Assembly: GCA_028820935.1 (NCBI GenBank)
Contig: JAPPHZ010000045.1
Location: 62,001-126,000 of the forward strand
Direction: 5' to 3'
Source of the DNA: a bacterium
GTDB lineage: Bacteria > Actinomycetota > Acidimicrobiia > Spongiisociales > Spongiisociaceae
Length of the DNA stretch: 64,000 bases
Translations under genes and position numbers: made by a program
Part shown: positions 41,337 to 51,225 of the stretch, piece after piece
Layout of the letters: every line of letters starts with the position of its first letter
Numbering within the stretch: position 1 is the first letter of the stretch
The notes under the pieces: generated by a model
The model's database searches: none
What the model saw: the letters and a program-made list of their open reading frames with translations, nothing else
What the model was told of the DNA's origin: nothing

Positions 41337-42844
41337 GCGGCCGCCCCCGTCATGTAGGCGCCCAACTCCCTCGGCGTGACCTTGGCCGGGTCCAGCCTGG
41401 CCACGATCTCACCGCGCAGCATCACGAGGAGTGTATCGCTCAGACCGATCAGTTCCTCGAGATCGGCCGAGATCAGCAGCAGTCCCAGACCTTCCGCCCG
41501 GGCCCGGCGCAGGTCCTCCCAGACGGCGGCCTGCGAGCCGACGTCGATACCCCTCGTGGGGTGGGCGGCGATCAGCGGGTTGCATTCGGTGGCCAGCTCC
41601 CGGCCGACCACCAGCTTCTGCTGGTTGCCGCCGGAAAGGGCATGAACCGGTGTGTGGACACCGGGCGTGCGCACGTCGAAGCGTTCGACCACATGAGAGG
41701 CATGGCCCCTGGAAGCGTCCTCGTCGATCCAAACCCGGGAATTCAGGAAACGGCTACGCGTCTGGTGACCCAGGATGCTGTTCTCCCAGACCGGCGCCGG
41801 CAGTAGCAGTCCTCGCCGGTGACGATCCTCGGGGATGTACCCGAGGCCGGCCTCCCGGCGTTGGCGTACCGACCAGCCGGTCACGTCATCACCGTGCAGA
41901 TGGATGGAGCCTCCGGTCACCGGAGCGATTCCCAGGATCGCCTCCACCAACTCGCCCTGGCCGTTGCCCTCCACCCCTGCCACGCCGACTATCTCGCCGC
42001 ACTGCACAGAGAAGCCGACATCCCGCAGCCTCGTCACCCCGGCCTCATCCACCACCGAGATCCCCCTGACCTCGACGGCGGTCCGGTCGGTGACGGTCAC
42101 CTCCCGCGTCTCGGGCGTAGGAAGTTCCGAGCCCACCATCAACTCGGCCAGATCCTGGGCGGTCACGTCCTCCGGCTTGACCCTGGCAACCGACCGGCCC
42201 TGGCGGAGCACGGTGATCGTGTCGGCTATCGCCAGAACCTCGTCCAGCTTGTGATCGATGAAGATGATGGTGTGACCCTCCGCCTTGAGTTCCCTCATGT
42301 TGCGGAACAGCTCCTCCACCTCCTGGGGAACCAGCACCGCGGTGGGTTCGTCCAGGATGAGGATGCGGGCCCCGCGGTAGAGGATCTTGATGATCTCGAT
42401 CCGCTGCCGCTCCCCCACCTCCAAGGTCCCGACCGTATCGTCGAGGTCGAGCTCCAGGCCGTAGGCGTCACCCAGCTCCCGCAGCCGGGACCGGGCGGCC
42501 GGGAAGTCGATCAGCGACCCCCTGGACGGCTCCGCTCCGAGGATCACGTTCTCGATGACCGTCAGGTTGTCGGCCAGCATGAAGTGCTGGTGAACCATCC
42601 CGATCCCCACGTCGATCGCCTCCCTGGGCGAGGAGAACGCGCGCTCCTGATCGAGAACCTCGATGCTTCCCTCATCGGGAGCCTGCATCCCGTAGAGGAT
42701 CTTCATCAGCGTCGACTTGCCGGCGCCGTTCTCGCCGCAGATGGCGTGGATCTCGCCCGCCTCCACGACGAGGTCGATGCGGTCGTTGGCCAGCACACCG
42801 GGGAATCGCTTGGTGATTCCCTGCAACCGCACCGCGACGCTCAT
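41333..42844 (-). CDS. nucleoside/sugar-type ABC transporter ATPase (NupO-like, two ATPase domains)
   Basis: A 503-residue double ABC ATPase. Domain 1 is complete: Walker A GENGAGKST near residue 38, signature LEVGERQRIEI, Walker B LILDEPTAVL. Domain 2 has a degenerate Walker A (GVEGNGQGEL) but an intact LSGGNQQKLVVGREL and AAHPTRGID, as in ribose and nucleoside importers. It is encoded between the binding protein and permeases, with a 59-base gap to the former. Confidence 0.93.
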   Translation of the reverse strand: MSVAVRLQGITKRFPGVLANDRIDLVVEAGEIHAICGENGAGKSTLMKILYGMQAPDEGSIEVLDQERAFSSPREAIDVGIGMVHQHFMLADNLTVIENVILGAEPSRGSLIDFPAARSRLRELGDAYGLELDLDDTVGTLEVGERQRIEIIKILYRGARILILDEPTAVLVPQEVEELFRNMRELKAEGHTIIFIDHKLDEVLAIADTITVLRQGRSVARVKPEDVTAQDLAELMVGSELPTPETREVTVTDRTAVEVRGISVVDEAGVTRLRDVGFSVQCGEIVGVAGVEGNGQGELVEAILGIAPVTGGSIHLHGDDVTGWSVRQRREAGLGYIPEDRHRRGLLLPAPVWENSILGHQTRSRFLNSRVWIDEDASRGHASHVVERFDVRTPGVHTPVHALSGGNQQKLVVGRELATECNPLIAAHPTRGIDVGSQAAVWEDLRRARAEGLGLLLISADLEELIGLSDTLLVMLRGEIVARLDPAKVTPRELGAYMTGAAA

Positions 42845-42903
42845 CGGTTCACCGCTCCTTCATCTGCCGACGCTCGTCACCCTGTCTCCCGATCGGGCTC
42901 CCG

Positions 42904-44838
42904 TCAACCCGCGTAGTCGGCGGGGTCGCGGCTCACCACGATCTCGCCGGAGACGATCTGCTCCTTGAACGCGTCGAGTTGGGCGGTGATGTCATCCACG
43001 TGGCCACCGGAGGTGGAGTAGCCGACCCCGTCCACCGACAGATCGAACACCTGCGGACCGGGCGCGAACGTGCCCGCCTGGACCGCCTGGATGGTGCTGA
43101 ACACCGCCACGTCCACCCGCTTGAGCATCGAAGTGAGGATGTAGGGCTGGAAGTCCGAGCCAGCGGTGAGGTACTGGTCGGAGTCGACGCCGATCGCCCA
43201 CACGTGGGTGTTGTTGGCCTCCGAGTAGTCCTTGGCGGCCTGGAACAGACCACCCCCGGTACCGCCCGCCGCGTGGTACACCACATCGGCGCCCTGCTCG
43301 AACATCGACTGCGCGATCACCCGACCCGCCGCCGGATCGTTGAAACCACTGAAATCGGGCGGCTCCGTCACGTACTGGGAGATCACCTGGATAGACGGAT
43401 CCACCGCCTGCACGCCTGCGAGGAACCCGGCCTCGAAAGCATGGATCAACGGGATGTTCACTCCACCGATGTATCCCACGATCCCGGTCTGGGTCTTCAG
43501 CGCGGCAGCCGCGCCAACCAGGAACGAACCCTGCTCCTCCGAGAAGATCAGACCGGCCACGTTCGGGGCGTCCACCACCGAGTCCACGATCGCGAAGCTG
43601 ATCTCCGGATACTCGGCCGCCACGTTGGCCATCGGCTCGCCGAACAGGAACCCGACCCCGATCACCAGATCGGAGCCTTCCGACGCCTGCAAGGCCAGCA
43701 GTTCCTCACGGTTGGTCCCGTCCTCGTTGGCAGACGCCTCCGAGTTCTGCGTCCCCAATTCCGCGGCCGCCTTGTCGAGGCCCGCCGCAGCCGCGTCGTT
43801 GAACGACTGATCACCCCGACCACCGATGTCATAGACCAGACCGATGTTGACCGGCTCACCTGCCGCGGGAGGCGGCGGAGGCGCCACCCCTAGGTCGGTC
43901 GGGTCGCGGCTGACCACGATCTCGCCCGAGACGATCCGTCCCTTCCAGTTGTCGAGTTGGCCCGCGATGTCGTCCACGTAGCCGCCGGATGTCGAGTAGC
44001 CGACCCCGTCCACCGACAGATCGAACACCTGCGGACCGGGCGCGAACGTGCCCGCCTGGACCGCCTGGATGGTGCTGAACACCGCCACGTCCACCCGCTT
44101 GAGCATCGAAGTGAGGATGTAGGGCTGGAAGTCCGAGCCAGCGGTGAGGTACTGGTCGGAGTCGACGCCGATCGCCCACACGTGGGTGTTGTTGGCCTCC
44201 GAGTAGTCCTTGGCGGCCTGGAACAGACCACCCCCGGTACCGCCCGCCGCGTGGTACACCACATCGGCGCCCTGCTCGAACATCGACTGCGCGATCACCC
44301 GACCCGCCGCCGGATCGTTGAAACCACTGAAGTCAGGCGGCTCCGTCACGTACTGGGAGATCACCTGGATAGAGGGGTCGATGGCTTGCACGCCTGCGAG
44401 GAACCCGGCCTCGAAGGCGTGGATCAACGGGATGTTGACCCCACCGATGTAACCGACCGTACCGGTCTGCGTCTTGAGAGCCGCAATCACGCCCACCAGG
44501 AAGGACCCCTGCTCCTCGGCGAAGACCAACCCCGCCACGTTGGGAGCGTCCACCACGGAGTCCACGATCGCGAAGCTGATCTCCGGATACTCGGCGGCCA
44601 CATTGGCCATCGGCTCGCCGAACAGGAACCCGACCCCGATCACCAGATCGGAGCCTTCCGACGCCTGCAAGGCCAGCAGTTCCTCACGGTTGGTCCCGTC
44701 CTCGTTGGCAGACGCCTCCGAAGTAGAGACTCCCAGTTCCGCGGCGGCCTTGTCGAGGCCCGCCGCAGCCGCGTCGTTGAACGACTGATCGCCCCGACCA
44801 CCGATGTCATAGACCAGACCGATGTTGATGGGCTCACC
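42904..44838. repeat. 978-bp in-frame tandem duplication inside the BMP gene
   Basis: Copy one spans about 42904-43860 and copy two about 43882-44838, with an offset of 978 bp (326 codons). Long blocks are identical, for example 43021-43330 against 43999-44308. Differences cluster at the domain ends and around 43480-43520 against 44458-44498. The duplication is recent, or kept uniform by gene conversion. Confidence 0.9.
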
Positions 44839-44976
44839 CGTCGGAGCCTGGGTGGTCGCGGAGGTCGCGGAGGTCGCCTGGGCTGCGGTCGTCGCGGGCG
44901 TGTCATCGCCACCGCAAGCGGCCGCCAGCAGCCCGAAGGCCGCCAGCAAGATCAACAGCCTGGTCTTAACGCGCAT
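42904..44976 (-). CDS. BMP-family nucleoside-binding lipoprotein with two tandem binding domains
   Basis: A 690-residue protein where a usual BMP lipoprotein has 330-370. Signal and lipobox LLAAACGG are followed by a Thr/Ala-rich tether. Domain A begins GEPINIGLVYDIGGRGDQSF (from about residue 47). After VSRDPTDLGVAPPPPPAA, domain B begins GEPVNIGLVYDIGGRGDQSF (from about 373). Both contain GVGFLFGEPMANVAAEYPE and NDPAAGRVIAQSMFEQ, and ligand-pocket residues are conserved in both. At the DNA level the copies are offset by 978 bp and nearly identical. It should capture purine nucleosides for the adjacent importer. Confidence 0.92.
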   Translation of the reverse strand: MRVKTRLLILLAAFGLLAAACGGDDTPATTAAQATSATSATTQAPTGEPINIGLVYDIGGRGDQSFNDAAAAGLDKAAAELGVSTSEASANEDGTNREELLALQASEGSDLVIGVGFLFGEPMANVAAEYPEISFAIVDSVVDAPNVAGLVFAEEQGSFLVGVIAALKTQTGTVGYIGGVNIPLIHAFEAGFLAGVQAIDPSIQVISQYVTEPPDFSGFNDPAAGRVIAQSMFEQGADVVYHAAGGTGGGLFQAAKDYSEANNTHVWAIGVDSDQYLTAGSDFQPYILTSMLKRVDVAVFSTIQAVQAGTFAPGPQVFDLSVDGVGYSTSGGYVDDIAGQLDNWKGRIVSGEIVVSRDPTDLGVAPPPPPAAGEPVNIGLVYDIGGRGDQSFNDAAAAGLDKAAAELGTQNSEASANEDGTNREELLALQASEGSDLVIGVGFLFGEPMANVAAEYPEISFAIVDSVVDAPNVAGLIFSEEQGSFLVGAAAALKTQTGIVGYIGGVNIPLIHAFEAGFLAGVQAVDPSIQVISQYVTEPPDFSGFNDPAAGRVIAQSMFEQGADVVYHAAGGTGGGLFQAAKDYSEANNTHVWAIGVDSDQYLTAGSDFQPYILTSMLKRVDVAVFSTIQAVQAGTFAPGPQVFDLSVDGVGYSTSGGHVDDITAQLDAFKEQIVSGEIVVSRDPADYAG

Positions 44977-45120
44977 GATTCTGGATCCTTTGCTTCGGGC
45001 CCTGATGTACAGGGACGGGTGGGTTGGACATTCTACGCCGGGTGCCCGGTCGCCGCTAATGGGATCCGAGAGGATGTGACGCCCCGGGCCGGGTGCACGG
45101 GTCGGTGCGATCGCAGATGG

Positions 45121-47613
45121 TCAGGAGCCGGAGTCGACCAGGTCCAGCGGGGGGCTGTCGGGAGTGTCGACCATCTCGAAGATGAGCATGCTGCCATCCG
45201 GATCGGCATCCACCACGATGGTGGTGCCGGGCGTGTACTCGCCCAGCAACACCTGCTCGGCCAACGGATCCTCGAGGTACCGCTGGATGGCCCGGCGCAA
45301 CGGGCGGGCGCCCAGTTCCCGGTCGTAGCCCTTGGAGACCAGGAACGTCTTGGCGGCGTCGCTCAGCACCAGGTCGAGGGACTGGGTAGCCAGTTGCTCC
45401 CGGTCCCGCACCAGCATCAGGTCGACGATCTGCTTGACCTCATCCCCCGTCAACGGATGGAAGACGATCACCTCGTCGATCCGGTTGAGGAACTCGGGCC
45501 GGAAGTGCTTCTTCAGGTTGTCGGTCAGCTTCTCCTTCATCTTCTCGTAGGTGATCTCGTCGCTCTCCTGCTGGAACCCCACCGCCTTCTTGCGCAACGA
45601 CTCGGACCCGAGATTGGAGGTCATGATGATCACGGTGTTCTTGAAGTCCACGGCCCGACCCTGAGCATCGGTAAGGCGACCGTCTTCCAGGATCTGGAGA
45701 AGGGTGTTGAAGACGTCGGAGTGGGCCTTTTCGATCTCGTCGAACAGCACCACCGAGAAGGGCTTGCGGCGCACCGCCTCGGTGAGTTGGCCACCTTCGT
45801 CGTAACCCACGTAACCGGGTGGCGATCCGACCAGGCGGCTCACCGTGTGCTTCTCCATGTACTCCGACATGTCGAGTTGGATGAGTGAGTCCTCGTCGCC
45901 GAACAGGAACTCCGCCAGCGCCTTGGCGGTTTCGGTCTTCCCCACACCGGACGGCCCGAGGAAGATGAACGAACCGCTGGGCCGCTTCGGATCCTTGAGA
46001 CCGGCCCTGGTGCGGCGGATGGCCCGGCTCACCGCCGAGATCCCGTCGTGCTGGCCGATGATCCGCTTGTGGAGCTCCTCCTCCATGTGGACCAACCGGG
46101 CGGTCTCCTCCTCCGTGAGCCGATGCACCGGGATGCCGGTCCACTGGGCCAGCACATCGGCGATCTCGTCCTCGTCGATCAGGGTGTCGTCCACGACGGA
46201 GGACGAATCGGCCGACTCGGCCTTGTACCTGGCCCGGTCGGAGATCAGCGCCCGCTCCTGGTCGCGGAGTTGGGCCGCTCGCTCGAACTGCTGCGCGGAG
46301 ACCGCTTCCATCTTGTCGTTCCGCACCGCGCTCAACTGGTCGTCGATCTGGCGGATCTGCGCGCTGGAGGAGCTGCGGAAGATCCGGTTACGGCTGCCCG
46401 CCTCGTCGATCAGGTCGATGGCCTTGTCGGGGAGGAAACGATCGGAGATGTACCGGTCGGCGAGGGTGGCGGCCGTCTTCAGGGCGCTGTCGGTGAAACG
46501 CACCGAATGGTGGGCCTCGTAGCGGTCCTTGAGCCCATGCAGGATCCGCACCGTTTCGGCGACGGAGGGCTCGTCCACGTGAATGGGCTGGAAGCGGCGC
46601 TCCAGCGCGGAGTCCTTCTCCAGGTACTTGCGGTACTCCTCCAGGGTGGTCGCCCCGACGGTCTGCAGCTCGCCCCGGGCCAGCATGGGCTTCAGGATGC
46701 TGGCGGCGTCGATGGCTCCCTCCGCCGCTCCCGCGCCCACCAGCGTGTGGATCTCATCGATGAATAGGACGATGTCGCCCCGGTTCTTGATCTCCTTCAG
46801 GACCTTCTTCAGACGCTCCTCGAAGTCGCCGCGGTAGCGGGACCCGGCCACCAGGGCGCCCAGGTCGAGGGTGTATATCTGCTTGGTGTTGAGCGTGTCG
46901 GGAACCTCTCCCGCCACGATCCGCTGGGCCAGGCCCTCCACGATCGCCGTCTTGCCCACCCCGGGCTCACCGATCAGAACCGGATTGTTCTTGGAGCGCC
47001 TCGAGAGGATCTGCATGACGCGTTCGATCTCGGGGTAGCGACCGATCACCGGATCGAGCGCATGATCACGGGCCATGTGGGTGAGGTTGCGTCCGAACTG
47101 GTCCAGCACCGTCGAACCCGACTGGGATGAACCCCGTCCGGATGGAGCGGTGCCGGCGCGGGCGGGCTCGTCCCCCGAACCGCCGGAGAGGAGTTGGATG
47201 ATCGTATGCCGCACCCTGGGCAGGTCGGCGCCCAACTTCTCCAGGACCTGGGCGGCCACCCCGTCCCCCTCACGGATCAGGCCGAGGAGGATGTGCTCGG
47301 TACCGATGTAGTTGTGTCCCAGCTGCAGGGCCTCCCGCAGGCTCAACTCCAGTACCTTCTTCGCCCGGGGAGTGAACGGGATGTGGCCGGCCGGGGACTG
47401 GTGCCCCTGCCCAATGGTCTCCACCACCTGGCTACGCACGGAGTCCAGCCGGATACCGAGGTTCAGCAAACCCCGGGCGGCCACCCCCTCGCCTTCGTGG
47501 ATGAGGCCGAGGAGGATGTGCTCGGTGCCGATGTAGTTGTGGTTGAGTAGCCGCGCCTCTTCCTGGGCCAGGACCACCACTCTGCGGGCCCGGTCGGTGA
47601 AGCGTTCGAACAC
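45121..47613 (-). CDS. clpC: ATP-dependent Clp protease ATPase subunit ClpC
   Basis: An 830-residue Hsp100 unfoldase that feeds ClpP. It has two Clp_N repeats (residues 3-70 and 78-145) and AAA1 with P-loop [17 protein letters not shown]-type middle region ([16 protein letters not shown]) is followed by AAA2 with [14 protein letters not shown] and [15 protein letters not shown] ClpP-contact loop of the VGF type is visible as AVGFQQES. The N-terminal [20 protein letters not shown] is diagnostic of ClpC. It is divergent from the polyprenyl synthetase gene. Confidence 0.96.
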   Translation of the reverse strand: MFERFTDRARRVVVLAQEEARLLNHNYIGTEHILLGLIHEGEGVAARGLLNLGIRLDSVRSQVVETIGQGHQSPAGHIPFTPRAKKVLELSLREALQLGHNYIGTEHILLGLIREGDGVAAQVLEKLGADLPRVRHTIIQLLSGGSGDEPARAGTAPSGRGSSQSGSTVLDQFGRNLTHMARDHALDPVIGRYPEIERVMQILSRRSKNNPVLIGEPGVGKTAIVEGLAQRIVAGEVPDTLNTKQIYTLDLGALVAGSRYRGDFEERLKKVLKEIKNRGDIVLFIDEIHTLVGAGAAEGAIDAASILKPMLARGELQTVGATTLEEYRKYLEKDSALERRFQPIHVDEPSVAETVRILHGLKDRYEAHHSVRFTDSALKTAATLADRYISDRFLPDKAIDLIDEAGSRNRIFRSSSSAQIRQIDDQLSAVRNDKMEAVSAQQFERAAQLRDQERALISDRARYKAESADSSSVVDDTLIDEDEIADVLAQWTGIPVHRLTEEETARLVHMEEELHKRIIGQHDGISAVSRAIRRTRAGLKDPKRPSGSFIFLGPSGVGKTETAKALAEFLFGDEDSLIQLDMSEYMEKHTVSRLVGSPPGYVGYDEGGQLTEAVRRKPFSVVLFDEIEKAHSDVFNTLLQILEDGRLTDAQGRAVDFKNTVIIMTSNLGSESLRKKAVGFQQESDEITYEKMKEKLTDNLKKHFRPEFLNRIDEVIVFHPLTGDEVKQIVDLMLVRDREQLATQSLDLVLSDAAKTFLVSKGYDRELGARPLRRAIQRYLEDPLAEQVLLGEYTPGTTIVVDADPDGSMLIFEMVDTPDSPPLDLVDSGS

Positions 47614-47778
47614 TGGCGGTCAACCTCCGACTCGGCGGCTTTGGCTCACAGGATACAAGCTTAGAAGTACTCGTCCCGGTAACCGGCGACTATAACGCAA
47701 GGCGGTGACAACCCGATGGGAGAAGAGCGGCGTTATCCGCTTACCATACGGCGCTCTACCGCGCGGCGAACGGATGCC

Positions 47779-48780
47779 ATGTCCACCGACACCATCAGGG
47801 CCCTGATCGAGATTCCCGGGGTCTGGGAGCGAATGGAACGCGTCGAGCAACGGCTGCTCGACGTGTCCCGCGCCGGTGACGACTTTCTCACCGAGATCTC
47901 CCAACACCTGCTGCTCGCGGGAGGCAAGCGCTACCGGCCGGTCCTCACCCAGCTGGCCGGTGAGTTCGGGCCGACCCGCGACCGCCGGCTGATCGAGGCC
48001 GGCGCGGCGGTGGAGCTGATCCATATCGGGTCCATGTACCACGACGACGTGATCGACGGCGCCGACACCCGCCGCGGCACCACGTCGGTCAACGTCAGGT
48101 GGGACAACTCGCTCGCCATCCTGGCCGGTGACTTCCTCATCGCCCGGGCATCGGAGATCGCTGCTACGTACCTGGGCATGGCTTCGGTCGAGCTCCTGGC
48201 GCACACCTACCGGAACCTGGTGACCGGCCAGGCTCTGGAACTCAAGCTGACAGGCGACATCAGCCACGGGCCCGCTGATCATTACCGGGTGATCGGGGGT
48301 AAGACCGCCAGCCTGATCAGGACCGCGGCCCGGCTGGGTGCGCTGGCCGCCGACGCCGCGGACGAGACGGTCGAGGCGGTGTCCACCGCCACCTGGGAAC
48401 TGGGGATCGTGTTCCAGCTCACCGACGACGCCCTCGACCTGGTGTCCACCGGGGAGGAACTGGGTAAGCCGGCCGGGAGCGACATCCGCCAGGGCGTGTA
48501 CACGCTGCCGGTTCTCTACGCCCTGGAAGGGCCGGCCGGAGGCCGGATAGAGGCCTTACTGCAACAGGAGGGACCTCTAACAGAGGACGCGGTCGATGAG
48601 GTGATCGGCCTGGTCACGGAGGGCGGCTACGTGCAACGGGTGCTCGACGAGTGCCGGCACCGGCTCGCCAGGGCCGCCGACGCCACCGCCGGTTTGCCCG
48701 ACATCGAGGCCCGGGAGGTCTTCCGGCGCATGGGCGACTTCCTGGTCGACAGGGTGGGATCCGTCGGAGTTAGTTGCTAG
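47779..48780 (+). CDS. trans-polyprenyl diphosphate synthase
   Basis: A 333-residue all-alpha prenyltransferase that elongates isoprenoid chains, probably for the menaquinone side chain. The first aspartate-rich motif is MYHDDVIDGAD; the second is LTDDALD, in the shorter DDxxD form. GGKRYRPVL and GKTASLIRTAARLGAL are family signatures. ATG 47779 places 48 residues before the GGKRYRP region, as in related enzymes; ATG 47716 is an in-frame alternative. Its stop TAG is the first CTAG of the downstream heptad array. Confidence 0.9.
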   Translation: MSTDTIRALIEIPGVWERMERVEQRLLDVSRAGDDFLTEISQHLLLAGGKRYRPVLTQLAGEFGPTRDRRLIEAGAAVELIHIGSMYHDDVIDGADTRRGTTSVNVRWDNSLAILAGDFLIARASEIAATYLGMASVELLAHTYRNLVTGQALELKLTGDISHGPADHYRVIGGKTASLIRTAARLGALAADAADETVEAVSTATWELGIVFQLTDDALDLVSTGEELGKPAGSDIRQGVYTLPVLYALEGPAGGRIEALLQQEGPLTEDAVDEVIGLVTEGGYVQRVLDECRHRLARAADATAGLPDIEAREVFRRMGDFLVDRVGSVGVSC

Positions 48781-48900
48781 TCGCTAGTTGCTAGTCGCTA
48801 GTTGCTAGTTGTTATTTGCTAGTATTAAAGGTTAAACAAACTAGAAACTAGAAACTAGAAACTAGAAACTAGAAACTAGAAACTAGAAACTAGAAACTAG
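48770..48900. repeat. paired CTAG heptad arrays, longest set (convergent junction)
   Basis: The left array (48770-48822) alternates CTAGTTG and CTAGTCG over about seven units. An AT-rich centre, TATTAAAGGTTAAACAAA (48823-48840), follows. The right array is eight perfect copies of CTAGAAA plus CTAG (48841-48900). The left stop codon lies at 48778-48780 and the lysS stop (minus strand) at 48897-48899, so the arrays fill the whole gap between two convergent genes. Left and right heptads can pair except at one position each, giving a potential stem of about 50 bp. Confidence 0.9.
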
Positions 48901-50420
48901 GCCTCGGGGCGCAGATGGGGGAACAGGACCACCTCGCGGAGATTCCGCTGGCCCGTCAACAGCATCACCAGCCGATCGACGCCGATGCCGAGGCCTCCGG
49001 TGGGGGGCATGCCCAGTTCCAGCGCCTGCAGGAAGCTCTCGTCCACCGGGTGGGCCGTCTCGTCACCGGCCGCGCGGGCTGCCGCCTGAGCCTCGAACCG
49101 AGCCCGCTGGTCGAGCGGATCGTTGAGTTCGGTGAACGCGTCCACGTACTCGGCGCCGGCGATGTAGAGCTCGAAGCGCTCCACCAGGCCTGCGACCGAA
49201 CGGTGCTGCCGGGCCAGCGGGGAGATGTCGATGGGATGGTCGATCACGAAGGTGGGCTCCCACAGATGCTGCTCGACGCGCTGGTCGAACACCTCTTCGA
49301 CCAGCTTCCCGAATCCCCAATCCGGATCGGCCTCCAACCCCGCCACCGTGGCCAGGGCTCGTAGCTCGGCAACGGGAGTTGACGGCGTGATGGCGGCGCC
49401 CAGCGCCTCGGACACCAGCTCGAGCATGGGAACCCGCCGGTAGGGAGGCCGGAGGTTGAGCGCTCGGCCCTGGTAAGTGAGCCGGGTGGCGCCGATCACC
49501 CGCTCCGCCACAGCCGGGATCACCTCCTCCATCAGCCGCATGATGTCGTGGTAGTCGGCCAGCGCCTGGTAAGCCTCGAGGGTGGTGAACTCGGGGTTGT
49601 GCTTGGCGTCGATCCCCTCGTTCCGGAAGACCCGGCCCAGCTCGAACACCCGCTCCATGCCGCCCACGATCAGCCGTTTGAGGTGCAGCTCGGTGGCGAT
49701 TCGCAGGTACATCGGTAGCCCGAGCGCGTTGTGGTAGGTCTCGAAAGGGCGGGCCAGCGCCCCACCCGCCTGGACCTGCAAGACCGGGGTCTCGACCTCC
49801 ACGAACCCGCGTTCCTCGAACTGGCGGCGCAGCTCGGACACCACCCCGGCCCGGACCTCGGCGATGCGCCGGGACTCGGGGTTGACCAGCAGGTCCAGCT
49901 CACGGCGGCGGAATCGGACCTCGGTGTCCTTGAGGCCATGCCACTTGGCCGGCAGGGGCCGCAAGCCCTTGGCCAGCAATGCGAAGTCGGCCAGATGGAC
50001 GCTCAACTCGCCACGGCGGGTGGTCATCACCTCCCCGCGGGCCCAGATCCAATCGCCCTGATCCAGATCCTCGAATCCGGCCAGCCCGTCCTCGCCGAGA
50101 CCCCCGGCCTCCGCGAACAGCTGGATCCGTCCCGAGTAGTCCTGGAGAACGCCGAAGATCAGCCGGCCGAGACGGCGGGTGTTCATGAGGCGTCCGGCCA
50201 CCCGGACCTCCACCCCGGTCCCGGTGTCCTCCGCCAAGCCGCGGAACCGCTCGTGCAGGTCTGCGGCGGCGGCGTCCCGGTCGTATCCCAGCGGGTATGG
50301 CTCCACGCCCCGGGCGCGTAACCGGGTGACCTTGTCGAGGCGGCGCGAGGTGAGAGGGTGCTCGGCCAGACGGGCCCCTTCGGGAACCTCGCTCTCGGGT
50401 GGTGTCTCGGGCTCAGCCAT
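48897..50420 (-). CDS. lysS: lysyl-tRNA synthetase (class II)
   Basis: A 507-residue class II synthetase. The OB-fold anticodon domain lies near residues 65-160 (RVAGRLMNTRRLGRLIFGVL). Motif 2 is in RVFRNEGIDAKHNPEFTTLE and motif 3 is GIGVDRLVMLLTGQ. The KWHGLKDTEVRFRRRELDLL bridge is LysRS-specific. ATG 50420 is chosen; an upstream in-frame start (50465) overlaps coaX and adds nothing conserved. The gene begins the string that ends at the CTAG array and follows coaX, panC and the DUF2520 gene, a common actinobacterial order. Confidence 0.95.
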   Translation of the reverse strand: MAEPETPPESEVPEGARLAEHPLTSRRLDKVTRLRARGVEPYPLGYDRDAAAADLHERFRGLAEDTGTGVEVRVAGRLMNTRRLGRLIFGVLQDYSGRIQLFAEAGGLGEDGLAGFEDLDQGDWIWARGEVMTTRRGELSVHLADFALLAKGLRPLPAKWHGLKDTEVRFRRRELDLLVNPESRRIAEVRAGVVSELRRQFEERGFVEVETPVLQVQAGGALARPFETYHNALGLPMYLRIATELHLKRLIVGGMERVFELGRVFRNEGIDAKHNPEFTTLEAYQALADYHDIMRLMEEVIPAVAERVIGATRLTYQGRALNLRPPYRRVPMLELVSEALGAAITPSTPVAELRALATVAGLEADPDWGFGKLVEEVFDQRVEQHLWEPTFVIDHPIDISPLARQHRSVAGLVERFELYIAGAEYVDAFTELNDPLDQRARFEAQAAARAAGDETAHPVDESFLQALELGMPPTGGLGIGVDRLVMLLTGQRNLREVVLFPHLRPEA

Positions 50421-50446
50421 CGGTCGGCAGGCTACTCGCCCCGCGC

Positions 50447-51223
50447 TCAGAGATTGCGCTCCCACACGAGCCTGAGACCTTCGAGGGTCAGGGTGGGGTC
50501 GACGGTGCTCACCAACCGCGACAAAGGGACGATTACCGAGGCGATCCCGCCGGTGGCAACCGTCGCCACCGGCCCCCCGCCTCTCCCCTCCGCCTCTTCG
50601 AGGATCCGGGCCAGGATTCCGTCGACCAGGCCGGCGTAGCCGTACAGCAGCCCGCTCTGGATGGCTTCCACGGTGCCCCGACCCACCACGGAGCGGGGCT
50701 CCACCAGGTCCACCCGCCGGAGGGCAGCCGTGGCCGACACCAGCGCGTCCATCGAGACTTCGAGCCCGGGAGCTATGGCGCCGCCGATGTAGGCGCCGTC
50801 TCCGTCGACCACATCGAAGGTCGTGGCGGTTCCGAAGTCCACCACCACTGCGGGGGCGCCGTAACGCTCCCGCGCCGCCACGGAGTTGACCACGCGGTCG
50901 GCCCCCACCTCCCGGGGGTTGTCGATCTTGATGGCCATACCGGTCCGGACCCCCGGCCCCACCACCAGGACCCGCGATCCGACCAGCTTCTCCAGTGACG
51001 AGCGCAGAGCGGTTGCCACCGGCGGGACCACCGACGACATGGCCGCTCCCTCGAAGTCGGCGGCGCTGTAGCCGGTCGGGCCCAGCAAGCCCCGTAACAG
51101 GATCGTGAACTCGTCCTCGGTCCTCTCCCGACCGCTCGAGAGGCGCCAGCGGGCGGCAATGTCAGAACCGTCGAACAGGCCGATCACGGTCTGGGTGTTG
51201 CCGATGTCGATCGCCAGGAACAC
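50447..51223 (-). CDS. coaX: type III pantothenate kinase
   Basis: Phosphorylates pantothenate in coenzyme A synthesis. A 258-residue ASKHA-fold enzyme. FLAIDIGNTQTVIGLFDG is the phosphate-1 motif at the N terminus; GADRVVNSVAAR and VVVDFGTATTFDVVDGDG carry the pantothenate and catalytic residues, and GGAIAPGLEVSMDAL completes the pattern. It starts two bases after panC ends and is therefore in the same transcript. Confidence 0.95.
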   Translation of the reverse strand: MFLAIDIGNTQTVIGLFDGSDIAARWRLSSGRERTEDEFTILLRGLLGPTGYSAADFEGAAMSSVVPPVATALRSSLEKLVGSRVLVVGPGVRTGMAIKIDNPREVGADRVVNSVAARERYGAPAVVVDFGTATTFDVVDGDGAYIGGAIAPGLEVSMDALVSATAALRRVDLVEPRSVVGRGTVEAIQSGLLYGYAGLVDGILARILEEAEGRGGGPVATVATGGIASVIVPLSRLVSTVDPTLTLEGLRLVWERNL

Positions 51224-51225
51224 GG

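Noticed and set aside
48770-48900. Repeat array as a CRISPR
   Set aside because: Units are seven bases in direct tandem without spacers, and no cas gene is present.
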